Part shown: in pieces, positions 1 to 6,453 of the stretch | Layout: each line of letters begins with the position of its first letter | How positions within the stretch are numbered: the first letter of the stretch is position 1 | Source of the DNA: Chitinophagaceae bacterium | GTDB taxonomy: Bacteria; Bacteroidota; Bacteroidia; Chitinophagales; Chitinophagaceae | Direction of reading: 5' to 3' | DNA: 35,968 nucleotides | Assembly: GCA_020847395.1 (NCBI GenBank) | Contig: JADLCD010000106.1 | Coordinates: 1-35,968 of the forward strand | Made by a program: the position numbers and the translations under genes | The notes under the pieces: model-generated | Database searches by the model: none | Told to the model about the DNA's origin: nothing | The model's input: the letters and a program-made list of their open reading frames with translations, nothing else

Positions 1-42
1 TGACGCAAGAGTATTTTGGTTTTATAACCGGCACTAAAGCAA
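1..42. repeat. 42-bp direct repeat, left copy
   Basis: Positions 1-42 are identical to 209-250 as read by eye. The left copy starts at the window edge, so it may extend further upstream. The two copies are 208 bp apart and enclose a palindrome-rich, non-coding spacer. No coding function is visible. Confidence 0.9.
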
Positions 43-208
43 AGTATACATTAGTTTAACCTCTCGCTCGTCTTTGCGAGCCGCCAACACGAAATTGAAA
101 TATCATGCTGCTTTGCGGCGAAGCAATTTCATTCTCCAAAGCTTACGAGACTGCTTCACCCGCCGCGATATGCGTTCAATTCAATAGAACCTACGGGCGG
201 GTTCTCAG
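43..208. other. palindrome-rich intergenic spacer between direct repeats
   Basis: There is no plausible gene here. The stretch holds short inverted sequences: CTCGC and GCGAG around 63-80, and GAAGCA (120-125) with TGCTTC (152-157). The words 'CGTCTTTGCGAG' and 'GAAGCAATTTC' resemble the widespread intergenic repeat type built on CGTCATTGCGAG and GAAGCAATCTC, in degraded form. That resemblance is from memory and unverified. This spacer, its flanking repeats and the dispersed repeat copy at 310 fill the stretch before the first gene. Confidence 0.5.
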
Positions 209-250
209 TGACGCAAGAGTATTTTGGTTTTATAACCGGCACTAAAGCAA
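209..250. repeat. 42-bp direct repeat, right copy
   Basis: Exact second copy of positions 1-42. The sequences diverge immediately after it (AGTATACATT after copy 1, TACATCCAAC after copy 2), so the visible right boundary of the repeat is sharp. Confidence 0.9.
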
Positions 251-309
251 TACATCCAACGATCTTTAAATTATTAAAGCTTTTTTAGTACTCAGCTAAA
301 TGATATTAT

Positions 310-380
310 TTCCGGTCGGTGCGATACAGATCGGTAGCGGATTTTACAGGTGGCTATTACCACCCATCTGCGAAAATTTG
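310..380 (+). repeat. dispersed hairpin repeat, copy 1 of 3
   Basis: The copy begins TTCCGGTCGGTG and contains GGTAGCGGATTTTACAGGTGG, which is shared with small changes by the copies at 4691 and 35867, and ends CTGCGAAAATTTG. The second half can fold: CAGGTGG pairs with a CCACCCATCTG arm across a short loop. It lies upstream of the hydrolase gene. A reading frame through it can be joined to that gene, but the sequence is clearly repeat DNA and not an N-terminus. Confidence 0.8.
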
Positions 381-463
381 AAATGCACCCATTAGCAACA
401 ACTAATCTCATTTTACACAAAATTTATGTAGCTTTCAATACGCCTTTCTTAATACATCATACA

Positions 464-1378
464 ATGAATAGAAAATGTTCCCTTCTTATTACACTGTCCT
501 TAATATTACACGGCTTTTTTGTAACAGCGCAAAATGCAGAGATAGAAAAAATATTTCCTGCAAATACCATTTTTCATCGAAACCTTGCATACGCCGGCGA
601 TAACAATAAAAAGCACTTGCTGGATATTTATTTACCGGGAAAACAAACAGGGAAGTTGCCATTAGTTATATGGATACACGGCGGCGCATGGATGCTGAAC
701 GACAAGTATGCTGATATGAGTTATATGAAAAATACGGTAAAGGGTTTTATTGATAGCGGGTATGCATTAGCATCTATAGATTACCGTTATAGTACGGAAG
801 CTATTTTTCCTGCGCAAATACAGGATTGCAACCAGGCTGTTGAATTTCTGTATCAGCATGCGCAAGAATATAATATTGATAAGAATAGAATCGCTTTAAT
901 TGGTTTTTCTGCCGGCGGCCATCTTGCTTCATTATTAGGGCTATCTAATAATAATGATATAAAAGATTTTTATGCACCTGGCAAAAAACCACATTTTAAA
1001 ATTAAATGTGTTCTCGATTTTTACGGCCCTTCAGATTTAATAATGATTGCCGGAAAACCTGACACATCCCGCAATAATAATGACAATCCCGTAGCTATTT
1101 TATTAGGCACTATGCCCATTCAACGGCCTGATATTGCAAAAACAGCAAGCCCTGTAACCTATGTTGACAAAAATGATCCGCCATTTTTTATTGTGCAGGG
1201 CGAGAAGGATGAATCTGTACCCAATACGCAATCTGTTATATTAAGTTCCTGGTTAAATATTAATGGTGTGTATAATAAACTTACTATTGTGCCTGGTGCT
1301 CCCCATTTCGGAGAAATGTTTGATGCAATATCAATCCGGAATGATTTATTTAGGTTTTTAAAAACTTACTTACAATAA
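464..1378 (+). CDS. secreted alpha/beta hydrolase (esterase/lipase, BD-FAE/carboxylesterase type)
   Basis: This is a 304-residue serine hydrolase, probably periplasmic or secreted. An N-terminal signal peptide (about residues 1-22, ending FVTAQN) precedes the mature domain. The oxyanion motif HGGAW lies before the nucleophile elbow GFSAGG, which places the catalytic Ser at residue 149. A late QGEKDESVP segment supplies the likely acid and the PHFGEMF segment the likely His. This order matches carboxylesterase/acetylxylan-esterase-like members of the alpha/beta fold; the substrate is unknown. The frame is open back to 350, but that part translates the dispersed repeat at 310-380. The ATG at 464 starts a proper signal peptide and was chosen for that reason. 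The next gene is convergent, so this gene appears to stand alone. Confidence 0.9.
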   Translation: MNRKCSLLITLSLILHGFFVTAQNAEIEKIFPANTIFHRNLAYAGDNNKKHLLDIYLPGKQTGKLPLVIWIHGGAWMLNDKYADMSYMKNTVKGFIDSGYALASIDYRYSTEAIFPAQIQDCNQAVEFLYQHAQEYNIDKNRIALIGFSAGGHLASLLGLSNNNDIKDFYAPGKKPHFKIKCVLDFYGPSDLIMIAGKPDTSRNNNDNPVAILLGTMPIQRPDIAKTASPVTYVDKNDPPFFIVQGEKDESVPNTQSVILSSWLNINGVYNKLTIVPGAPHFGEMFDAISIRNDLFRFLKTYLQ

Positions 1379-1465
1379 AACGCTAAAATAATTAACGTGA
1401 GTTTTGGGTGTTCAAAAATGATAATCAATAAGTTGATATACTTTCTTCTTGGTATTCATCGATAA

Positions 1466-1551
1466 TTTTCACGCGGCGCTCACAGCGGAGCAGTATTAGC
1501 AACCAATGCTTCTTTGCGGGCTTTACCCTGTTACGTAAGCTGCGTGAAATA
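1466..1551. repeat. imperfect inverted repeat element, about 86 bp
   Basis: The ends are near-complementary: ATTTTCACGCGGC at about 1466-1477 and GCTGCGTGAAAT at 1539-1550, with one mismatch and one extra T. The interior is non-coding and contains CTTTGCGGGC. It lies between two convergent genes, so it could act as a 3' structure or be a decayed mobile palindrome. Confidence 0.45.
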
Positions 1552-1677
1552 TACCTGGGTTTATAGCATACCGTTTTTCACTCTCTGCAGCACTTGGTTT
1601 TAATGCTTTGCTTTTATCAATTGTTGCCATTGCGTATAATTTTACAAAAGAGATAATTTGTAGATGGTGGCCACTAT

Positions 1678-2355
1678 TTAATTTATAGCTACTACTTCGG
1701 TATAGCCGGTACTGTTTGTAGTTTTTATAATACCTGAAGACGGATTGAACCATTCAACAGTTTCAAACTGCATTGGAATTGAGATCGGACCTGTTTTAAT
1801 GCTGAGTTTTGTTTTTGACCTTATCACAAAGCAATTCCAGGTACCTGCTGATGTTGTGATCTTCTCTGTGCCCGTTACTACTCTTTCAGTTATATCCATT
1901 CTTAATGCAAGCTCTAATCCGTTTTTGTCTGCCTGCATTTCAAGTATTCCATCCCTGAGTTTATCCGCTACTTTTAATATGTTAGGATACTCAAGATCTC
2001 CTGGTTTTTCTTTAGTTGAGGTATTTTTAAACTGCTCAATTTGCTGTTGAGGGAGAAAAAACTTCATATCCAGCAATAAAACGTTGCCATTGCATTTGGC
2101 ATTACAATTATTGGAGCCTATCAATTTTTGAAGTTTATCGTATATCTGTACATTTATTAATGAAGTGATTGTATTGCCTTTTGTTGAAATATTAGATATT
2201 TTATATACTATCTGCCCGTCATTTTCTCCACGTTTTGTATAATTACCCAACTGAATATTTTTTTTGCCCAAAGAAAAATATAAAGAGCCGCATTTCTGTG
2301 CAGGAAGCTGTAAGGAAGTTAATCCTAATAAAATATAAAAGAACAGATTTTTCAT
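1678..2355 (-). CDS. secreted TapB/DUF3108-like protein
   Basis: This is a 225-residue protein with a cleavable signal peptide (residues 1-19, ending LQLPAQ). The body is beta-rich. Its C-terminal half reads like the DUF3108/TapB family found in Bacteroidota outer-envelope proteins: a 'TSAGTWNCFVIRSKTKL' strand pair, then 'VEWFNPSSGIIKTTN', which resembles the family's statement about an altered side chain or charge. The molecular function of this family is poorly defined, so none is assigned. Transcription runs leftwards towards the convergent hydrolase gene, with about 300 bp of non-coding DNA (including the inverted repeat at 1466) between the stop codons. I saw no clear promoter upstream. 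Family call is moderate; secretion is well supported. Confidence 0.75.
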   Translation of the reverse strand: MKNLFFYILLGLTSLQLPAQKCGSLYFSLGKKNIQLGNYTKRGENDGQIVYKISNISTKGNTITSLINVQIYDKLQKLIGSNNCNAKCNGNVLLLDMKFFLPQQQIEQFKNTSTKEKPGDLEYPNILKVADKLRDGILEMQADKNGLELALRMDITERVVTGTEKITTSAGTWNCFVIRSKTKLSIKTGPISIPMQFETVEWFNPSSGIIKTTNSTGYTEVVAIN

Positions 2356-2433
2356 TATTGGTTATGGGATTGATGCAGGAAATTAAAACATCAATTTGAA
2401 AGTGCAGTGCTGTATTTAAAATAATACTTCGTT

Positions 2434-2808
2434 TCAGGCTTTCTCTTTACTGAACAAACTTGTTGTAAATCTTTTCAAAACATTTAGTTTTTTTCCAAGC
2501 CCCAAAAATTTGCCTGCGCCAAACTGGAGTGCTGCGCCTGTTGCCTTTTTGGCTATACCACCTTTACCTAACATCATTCTTCCGCCAATAAAACCTAAGC
2601 CCAGGTTAAGTGCTGTGGACAGTAGGGTAGATTTAAGTCCCGGGGTATGATTAAAATTTGTAAGTGTATTCTTCAATATATTACCGGGAGTGATTTTTTG
2701 ATAGGTAGCATGTAATCTTTCTTTAAGATTACCCTCCATAAACTGCGTTTGTTCTTCAAGCAATGCTATCCTGGCTTTTATATCTTCTGCTGTTTTTTTC
2801 TCACTCAT
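2434..2808 (-). CDS. conserved hypothetical protein of the YtxH/holin operon
   Basis: This is a 124-residue protein I cannot assign to a named family. The first 40 residues are charged and predicted helical ('KARIALLEEQTQFMEGNLKE'). The middle (about 65-105) is rich in Gly, Ala and Leu with GLGFIGGRMML, which may form a hydrophobic hairpin at the membrane. The tail is basic. Its ATG overlaps the TGA of the upstream holin-like gene by four bases (ATGA at 2805-2808), so translation is probably coupled. The gene therefore belongs to the YtxH/holin-like operon, and I infer a small envelope-associated or stress-related protein. Confidence 0.8.
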   Translation of the reverse strand: MSEKKTAEDIKARIALLEEQTQFMEGNLKERLHATYQKITPGNILKNTLTNFNHTPGLKSTLLSTALNLGLGFIGGRMMLGKGGIAKKATGAALQFGAGKFLGLGKKLNVLKRFTTSLFSKEKA

Positions 2809-3152
2809 TTCAGAATCTTATTTATAATAACGTTGTACAATGGCGTTTGAATAATTTTTTTACGAAAGGCATAAACAATTATCCCCAGCAGCATATAAAA
2901 ACCGGCGACAATAAAAAATCCATAATGTAGTTCGCCCAGCCATTTACCTATTAGTATTGCTACAGCTATATTAATTAAGGTTAATACCATAATAGCTATA
3001 AATACCAAAATTAATTGCGTTGCTATAGATGTGGTTGCTTCAACAGTTCTGTCAGCAACTTTCAATTTCCATAACTCAGCTTTCGCTTCTACGTATTTGC
3101 CTGCATCGCCAAGCAAATCTTCAATACTTTCGGAAATGGTTTCTTCTCTCAT
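2805..3152 (-). CDS. phage holin-family (holin-X type) small membrane protein
   Basis: This is a 115-residue protein. A charged, helical N-terminus (residues 1-40, rich in Glu and Lys) is followed by two hydrophobic segments at about 43-68 and 75-97, then a basic tail. That layout fits the phage holin 3/6 (actinobacterial holin-X) family. Chromosomal members of this family in Bacteroidota are usually not phage genes, and there are no phage genes nearby. It lies 39 bp after ytxH and overlaps the next gene by four bases, so the three probably form one operon. The role is unknown; envelope stress or membrane remodelling is only an inference. Confidence 0.85.
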   Translation of the reverse strand: MREETISESIEDLLGDAGKYVEAKAELWKLKVADRTVEATTSIATQLILVFIAIMVLTLINIAVAILIGKWLGELHYGFFIVAGFYMLLGIIVYAFRKKIIQTPLYNVIINKILK

Positions 3153-3191
3153 CTGTTATTTTTAAGTGTCACCGGTTTAATTAATTTTCAT

Positions 3192-3461
3192 TTAGCTTAC
3201 AGAGTTTTTAACCTGGTTAAATTTAGAAACACCTGCATCTGCTAAATCTTCAGCATCATTTTTCGCCTTACGATATTTATCTTTTACAGTATCTACAAAA
3301 TCGCCGAAAGAATTTTTAAGCTGGTCGCCAACGTCGCCAGCACCTTTCTTTATTTTGTTTCTTGTTTCAGAACCTTTGTCAGGGGCGAAAAGAATACCTG
3401 CGATTGCTCCGATTGCTGCTCCGGCTAATAAGCCCAATAACACTTTTGAATCTACTTTCAT
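3192..3461 (-). CDS. YtxH domain-containing protein
   Basis: This is an 89-residue protein with the classic YtxH layout. A Gly/Ala-rich hydrophobic segment (residues 7-28, with GLLAGAAIGAIAG) is followed at once by 'LFAPDKGSETR', then an alternating Lys/Asp amphipathic helix to the end. YtxH proteins are small membrane-anchored proteins linked to general stress in Firmicutes; the Bacteroidota function is not settled. It is the first gene of a three-gene minus-strand operon with the holin-like and hypothetical proteins. A TAAATTTG box lies 36 bp upstream of its start. Confidence 0.9.
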   Translation of the reverse strand: MKVDSKVLLGLLAGAAIGAIAGILFAPDKGSETRNKIKKGAGDVGDQLKNSFGDFVDTVKDKYRKAKNDAEDLADAGVSKFNQVKNSVS

Positions 3462-3496
3462 AATAATTGATTTTAATTGTCAATAGATTAGTTTAT

Positions 3497-3504
3497 CAAA
3501 TTTA
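3497..3504 (-). promoter_or_regulatory. possible Bacteroidota -7 box for the ytxH operon
   Basis: On the minus strand this reads TAAATTTG, matching TAnnTTTG. The nearest upstream TTG (3531-3533) is 26 nt away, longer than the usual 17-23, so the -33 element is weak or absent. The spacing to the ytxH ATG (36 bp) is reasonable. Confidence 0.35.
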
Positions 3505-3733
3505 CTCTAATACCATATACATTATCCTGCCAAAAATCAGGTTGCACAAACAAGTGATTGTTAATAGAATTTACCGGTTCAATTTGTAATTATTTTGAGA
3601 AAATAATTCCACGCTCTGGGTAATATATCTCTTGTAAAAACTATTTCTCTTTAAAATTACGCCTTTTATGGAAATGGCATTGTTTTTACATATAGATAGG
3701 TACGGGTAGTTTAGTTTAGGGGTTTTATATATT

Positions 3734-3764
3734 AGACCGGGCTTTTTAGTCCGGTCTTGTTTTT
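3734..3764 (+). terminator. strong hairpin terminator on the plus strand, no gene upstream
   Basis: AGACCGGGCT (3734-3743) pairs fully with AGTCCGGTCT (3748-3757), allowing one G-U pair, around a TTTT loop. It is followed by TGTTTTT. The T-run lies only on the plus strand; the minus-strand exit is not T-rich, so it does not suit the DoxX-like gene ending at 3800. No plus-strand gene lies upstream. Confidence 0.7.
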
Positions 3765-3799
3765 AGCATATGTGTGGAAATATTATTACCCGGGTGTAC

Positions 3800-4600
3800 T
3801 TAGTACCCCAAAAGTTTCGGTTCCGATTGTTGGAGCATATCCTTTGGCATAGTTGCGTACCATAACGCAAGCAATACTCCATAGCTTCCGCCGCGCTCAA
3901 TCCATTCAAAAATGCCCCAGGCAGGGTAAAATAACTCAGTTGCCATCTTCCATATAAATAAAAATAAAATAAGCGGCCTGATTGGTTTAAATAATAATGA
4001 AAAGGCAGCAATGAGTTCAAACGTACCGATAATATGAGCGATTAATACAGGGTTAGTAAACCCCAGTGATTTATATTGATTCAATAATCCTTGTTTTTCA
4101 ATAACATTAAGCCAGCCATGCCCAAGTAATAATAGAAATCCAAAACATTTTAGTGCGATAATAACCTGTTTGTGGGTTTGTGCGTTTATATTAGCAGGAG
4201 CATCTATTCTTTTTAACCAATCTGCAGTGGTTAAATTTTTAAAGCCTGTTAGCATCAGTAATACGAAAGGCGCTCCATAGTTACCTGCTCGTTCAATAAA
4301 TTCCGCAAAAGGTTCTCCTGAAAGCGGGCGTAATAATGCCGTAAATAATCCCCAGAAAACAAGCCATCCTGCAGCAGCCCTTACAGGATAAAAAAGTAAT
4401 ATTAATCCCAGCAGAATATCTGCGATACCTACATAAGGCATTAATTGATAAGATAATTTTTCACCTATACCAAATACTCCAAAATAATTGCACCATATCT
4501 CTTTAGCGATAATGCCAAATACGCCATGACCAATATAACACATAACAGAAGCTATGCGTAAAATATGATATAATTTTTGTGGCAGAGAAAGAGCGCGCAT
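3800..4600 (-). CDS. DoxX-like membrane protein with two repeated halves
   Basis: This is a 266-residue polytopic inner-membrane protein with about eight hydrophobic segments. The two halves are related. Residues about 20-117 contain GHG (24-26) and end in ERAGNYG (103-109). Residues about 155-250 contain GHG (160-162) and end in ERGGSYG (235-241), with similar spacing of membrane segments between. Each half resembles the four-helix DoxX/DoxD unit, so the gene looks like an internal duplication. DoxX-like proteins are small membrane proteins linked to quinone or thiol redox in a few cases; the role here is unknown. The ATG at 4600 directly precedes a membrane segment. No partner gene is obvious, and the neighbours are separated by repeats and a hairpin. 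Confidence 0.75.
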   Translation of the reverse strand: MRALSLPQKLYHILRIASVMCYIGHGVFGIIAKEIWCNYFGVFGIGEKLSYQLMPYVGIADILLGLILLFYPVRAAAGWLVFWGLFTALLRPLSGEPFAEFIERAGNYGAPFVLLMLTGFKNLTTADWLKRIDAPANINAQTHKQVIIALKCFGFLLLLGHGWLNVIEKQGLLNQYKSLGFTNPVLIAHIIGTFELIAAFSLLFKPIRPLILFLFIWKMATELFYPAWGIFEWIERGGSYGVLLALWYATMPKDMLQQSEPKLLGY

Positions 4601-4690
4601 TGTTTATAATAGTTGGGGGGTAAATATATTTTATTTTCGGATAGCTTTCCGTTAAAGGGTGTATTTCAACTTTTGGCTTCATACGCGTCA

Positions 4691-4757
4691 TTCCGGTCGG
4701 CGAGACACCGACCTGTAGCGGGTTTTACAAATGGGTGTCATCCGCCTGTAAAATTTG
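4691..4757 (+). repeat. dispersed hairpin repeat, copy 2 of 3
   Basis: It starts TTCCGGTCGG and continues CGAGACACCGACC, so GGTCGG and CCGACC form a hairpin. The shared core GTAGCGGGTTTTACA follows, then ATGGGTG and a CCGCCTGTAAAATTTG tail. The same order is seen at 310 and 35867. The second stem is more decayed here than in copy 3. Confidence 0.85.
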
Positions 4758-4794
4758 ATGGCGCCATCGATTACATTTAAGGTGATATGAGTAA

Positions 4795-4888
4795 GGTTTA
4801 TGGTTTAAGGTTTGTGGTTTATGGTTTGAGGTTTATGGTTTAAGGTTTGTGGTTTCAAACTATAAACTACAAACTATAAACTATAAAC
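4795..4888. repeat. heptamer-based inverted repeat (GGTTTAT type)
   Basis: About nine tandem heptamers of the form GGTTTNN (GGTTTAT, GGTTTAA, GGTTTGT, GGTTTGA) are followed by four AACTAYA heptamers. The last 25 nt of each arm pair with only two mismatches if G-U pairs are allowed, so the transcript would form a long hairpin. It lies between two minus-strand genes. A related element is at 18279-18341. Confidence 0.85.
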
Positions 4889-4926
4889 ATCTCTTCAGTT
4901 TCATCCCCAATTTCAAATTCCTGGTT

Positions 4927-6357
4927 CTACAACTTCCACGGCTCCCTGTATACTCTCTTTACAAACCTGTTTGCGGGTTCAAAATTGGTAATCTTCATAT
5001 TTTCACCATCCCACAATAATTGCTTTCTGCCGTTGAATTTTTTATTGCCTTTGGCATCAGTTTCAAAATAGTTATAGCTGTGTACTGCCAGGTTGCCCAT
5101 CAATACCGTTTCAGTTAATGGTCCTGATTTATCAAATGAAGAACTGGTATATGCACCGTACCCTTTTTTGCATGCTTTTACCCATTGCTGCTGATGACCT
5201 TCTGTGCCACCTTCCACAAATTCAAATTTTGAAGCCGGGAGGTTGGTTTCTTTCATTAAGCGTGTGGGCAATAAGGTTGGTTTTCGACCAAATAAGCCTG
5301 CCATAATTTTTCCTTTTGTTCCCTCGAAAATTATCCCGCCATCTTCTTCACCCATTTCTTCATCAGGTAATAATTCCACAGGGCGTTTTGGCCTGATACC
5401 GCCATCATACCAAATCATTTCCACTGCAGGCATACCTTCCCGTGCCGGAAACTGTATATGTGTTTTTGCTGAAGGAGGATAACTATCCGGGTATATAGCC
5501 TGTTGAAAGAAACCGGTATATACAGAACCTACACTTGTTTCTACAGCAACAGGATATTTTAATTTCAGCGCCCTGTATGGTACATCAATAAAATGGCAAC
5601 CCATATCTCCTAATGAGCCTGTTCCGTAATCAACCCATCCCCGCCAAATAGCAGGAAGATATATGGGATTAAAATCTCTTTTAGGTGCAGTGCCTAACCA
5701 AAGGTCCCAATCAACTTCTTTAGGAATAGCGAACTTTCCTGTTGGGGTTGGTATACCCTGCGGCCATGTTGGCCTGTTTGTCCATACATGTACGGTATGT
5801 ACATCACCAATTAATCCGCCCTGTACCCATGTTTCAATATGGCGTGTATCATCGCCGCTGCTTCCCTGGTTACCCATTTGTGTAACTACTTTGTATTTCT
5901 CTGCTGCCTGTGTAAGCATACGGGCTTCGTATATATCATGCGTAAGCGGTTTTTCGCAGTATACATGCTTGCCTAACTGCATTGCGGCCATTGCTATTAC
6001 TGCGTGCATATGGTCTGGCGTTGTAACAATTACCGCATCAATATTTTTGTTTTCTTTTTCAAGCATGTGCCTGAAATCTTTATAATAAGGTGCTTTGGGC
6101 CACATTTTTCTTCCATTCACTGCCTGGCGGTCGTCAACATCGCAAAGCGCTACAATATTATCTGAACCTTTGTTATATGCATAGGGAAGATTTACTTCGG
6201 CTTTACCACCAACACCAATACCGGCAATATTGAGTTTATCACTCGGCGAAACATAGCCTTTTCCTAATACATGTCTGGGTACTATAAAAAATCCGGTGGC
6301 AGATAAAGATGCATTGCGGATAAATTTGCGGCGGGAATTTTTGTAATTGGCAGGCAT
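4927..6357 (-). CDS. Tat-exported Gfo/Idh/MocA-family oxidoreductase
   Basis: This is a 476-residue NAD(P)-dependent sugar oxidoreductase of the Gfo/Idh/MocA family. Residues 1-30 are a twin-arginine signal (SRRKFIRN, Arg9 and Arg10, then a hydrophobic stretch), so it is exported folded, probably with its cofactor bound. The Rossmann motif GIGVGGKA is at about 46-53, and the family's CEKP motif has its catalytic Lys at 136. The C-terminal alpha/beta domain contains GDMGCHFID, which carries the family's catalytic-region His. Exported members in Bacteroidota typically act on sugars or glycosides with tightly bound NAD. It follows the ThuA/dehydrogenase lipoprotein gene on the same strand, but a good terminator (6405-6437) lies between them. 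The ThuA/Gfo pairing recalls ThuA/ThuB of trehalose utilisation; that functional link is inferred. Confidence 0.92.
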   Translation of the reverse strand: MPANYKNSRRKFIRNASLSATGFFIVPRHVLGKGYVSPSDKLNIAGIGVGGKAEVNLPYAYNKGSDNIVALCDVDDRQAVNGRKMWPKAPYYKDFRHMLEKENKNIDAVIVTTPDHMHAVIAMAAMQLGKHVYCEKPLTHDIYEARMLTQAAEKYKVVTQMGNQGSSGDDTRHIETWVQGGLIGDVHTVHVWTNRPTWPQGIPTPTGKFAIPKEVDWDLWLGTAPKRDFNPIYLPAIWRGWVDYGTGSLGDMGCHFIDVPYRALKLKYPVAVETSVGSVYTGFFQQAIYPDSYPPSAKTHIQFPAREGMPAVEMIWYDGGIRPKRPVELLPDEEMGEEDGGIIFEGTKGKIMAGLFGRKPTLLPTRLMKETNLPASKFEFVEGGTEGHQQQWVKACKKGYGAYTSSSFDKSGPLTETVLMGNLAVHSYNYFETDAKGNKKFNGRKQLLWDGENMKITNFEPANRFVKRVYREPWKL

Positions 6358-6404
6358 AAAAATATTTTTTGTAAACGCTGTAAAAGTAGTGATTTGTGTA
6401 AAAC

Positions 6405-6437
6405 AAAAAAGACCAGCTTTTAAGACTGATCTTTTTT
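6405..6437 (-). terminator. factor-independent terminator after the ThuA/GSDH gene
   Basis: On the minus strand, GATCAG and CTGGTC form a stem (one G-U pair), extended by an A6/T6 flank around a nine-base loop and ending in TTTTTT. It starts 17 bp after the stop of the large gene and precedes the exported Gfo/Idh gene by about 50 bp, so the two may be only partly co-transcribed. Confidence 0.75.
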
Positions 6438-6453
6438 ATAAAGTGCAATAACT

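Larger units (their letters stand above)
3462..3799. other. intergenic region, no gene seen
   Basis: 338 bp between the ytxH start and the stop of the DoxX-like gene. It holds a possible ytxH promoter box (3497-3504) and a strong plus-strand hairpin with a T-run (3734-3764). No reading frame is convincing. The plus-strand terminator has no upstream plus-strand gene to serve, which leaves room for an untranslated RNA somewhere in 3540-3764. Confidence 0.5.
4601..4926. other. intergenic region made largely of repeats
   Basis: 326 bp with no gene. It contains dispersed repeat copy 2 (4691-4757) and the heptamer inverted repeat (4795-4888). The rest is AT-rich, and I saw no good promoter box. 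Confidence 0.7.

Noticed and set aside
350-463. N-terminal extension of the hydrolase reading frame to 350
   Set aside because: The extension translates the dispersed repeat at 310-380 and then AT-rich DNA; the ATG at 464 begins a clean signal peptide.
1523-1753. 76-residue minus-strand reading frame
   Set aside because: It overlaps the secreted TapB-like gene in another frame and runs through an inverted repeat; no family features or signal are seen.
2805-3152. Holin-family protein as a sign of a prophage
   Set aside because: Chromosomal holin-X relatives next to YtxH are common in Bacteroidota, and no phage genes are nearby.
3763-4020. 85-residue minus-strand reading frame
   Set aside because: It lies largely inside the DoxX-like gene in another frame and has no independent support.
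4795-4888. Heptamer repeats as a CRISPR array
   Set aside because: There are no spacers, the units are 7 nt, and the two halves are inverted, which is a hairpin and not a CRISPR array.
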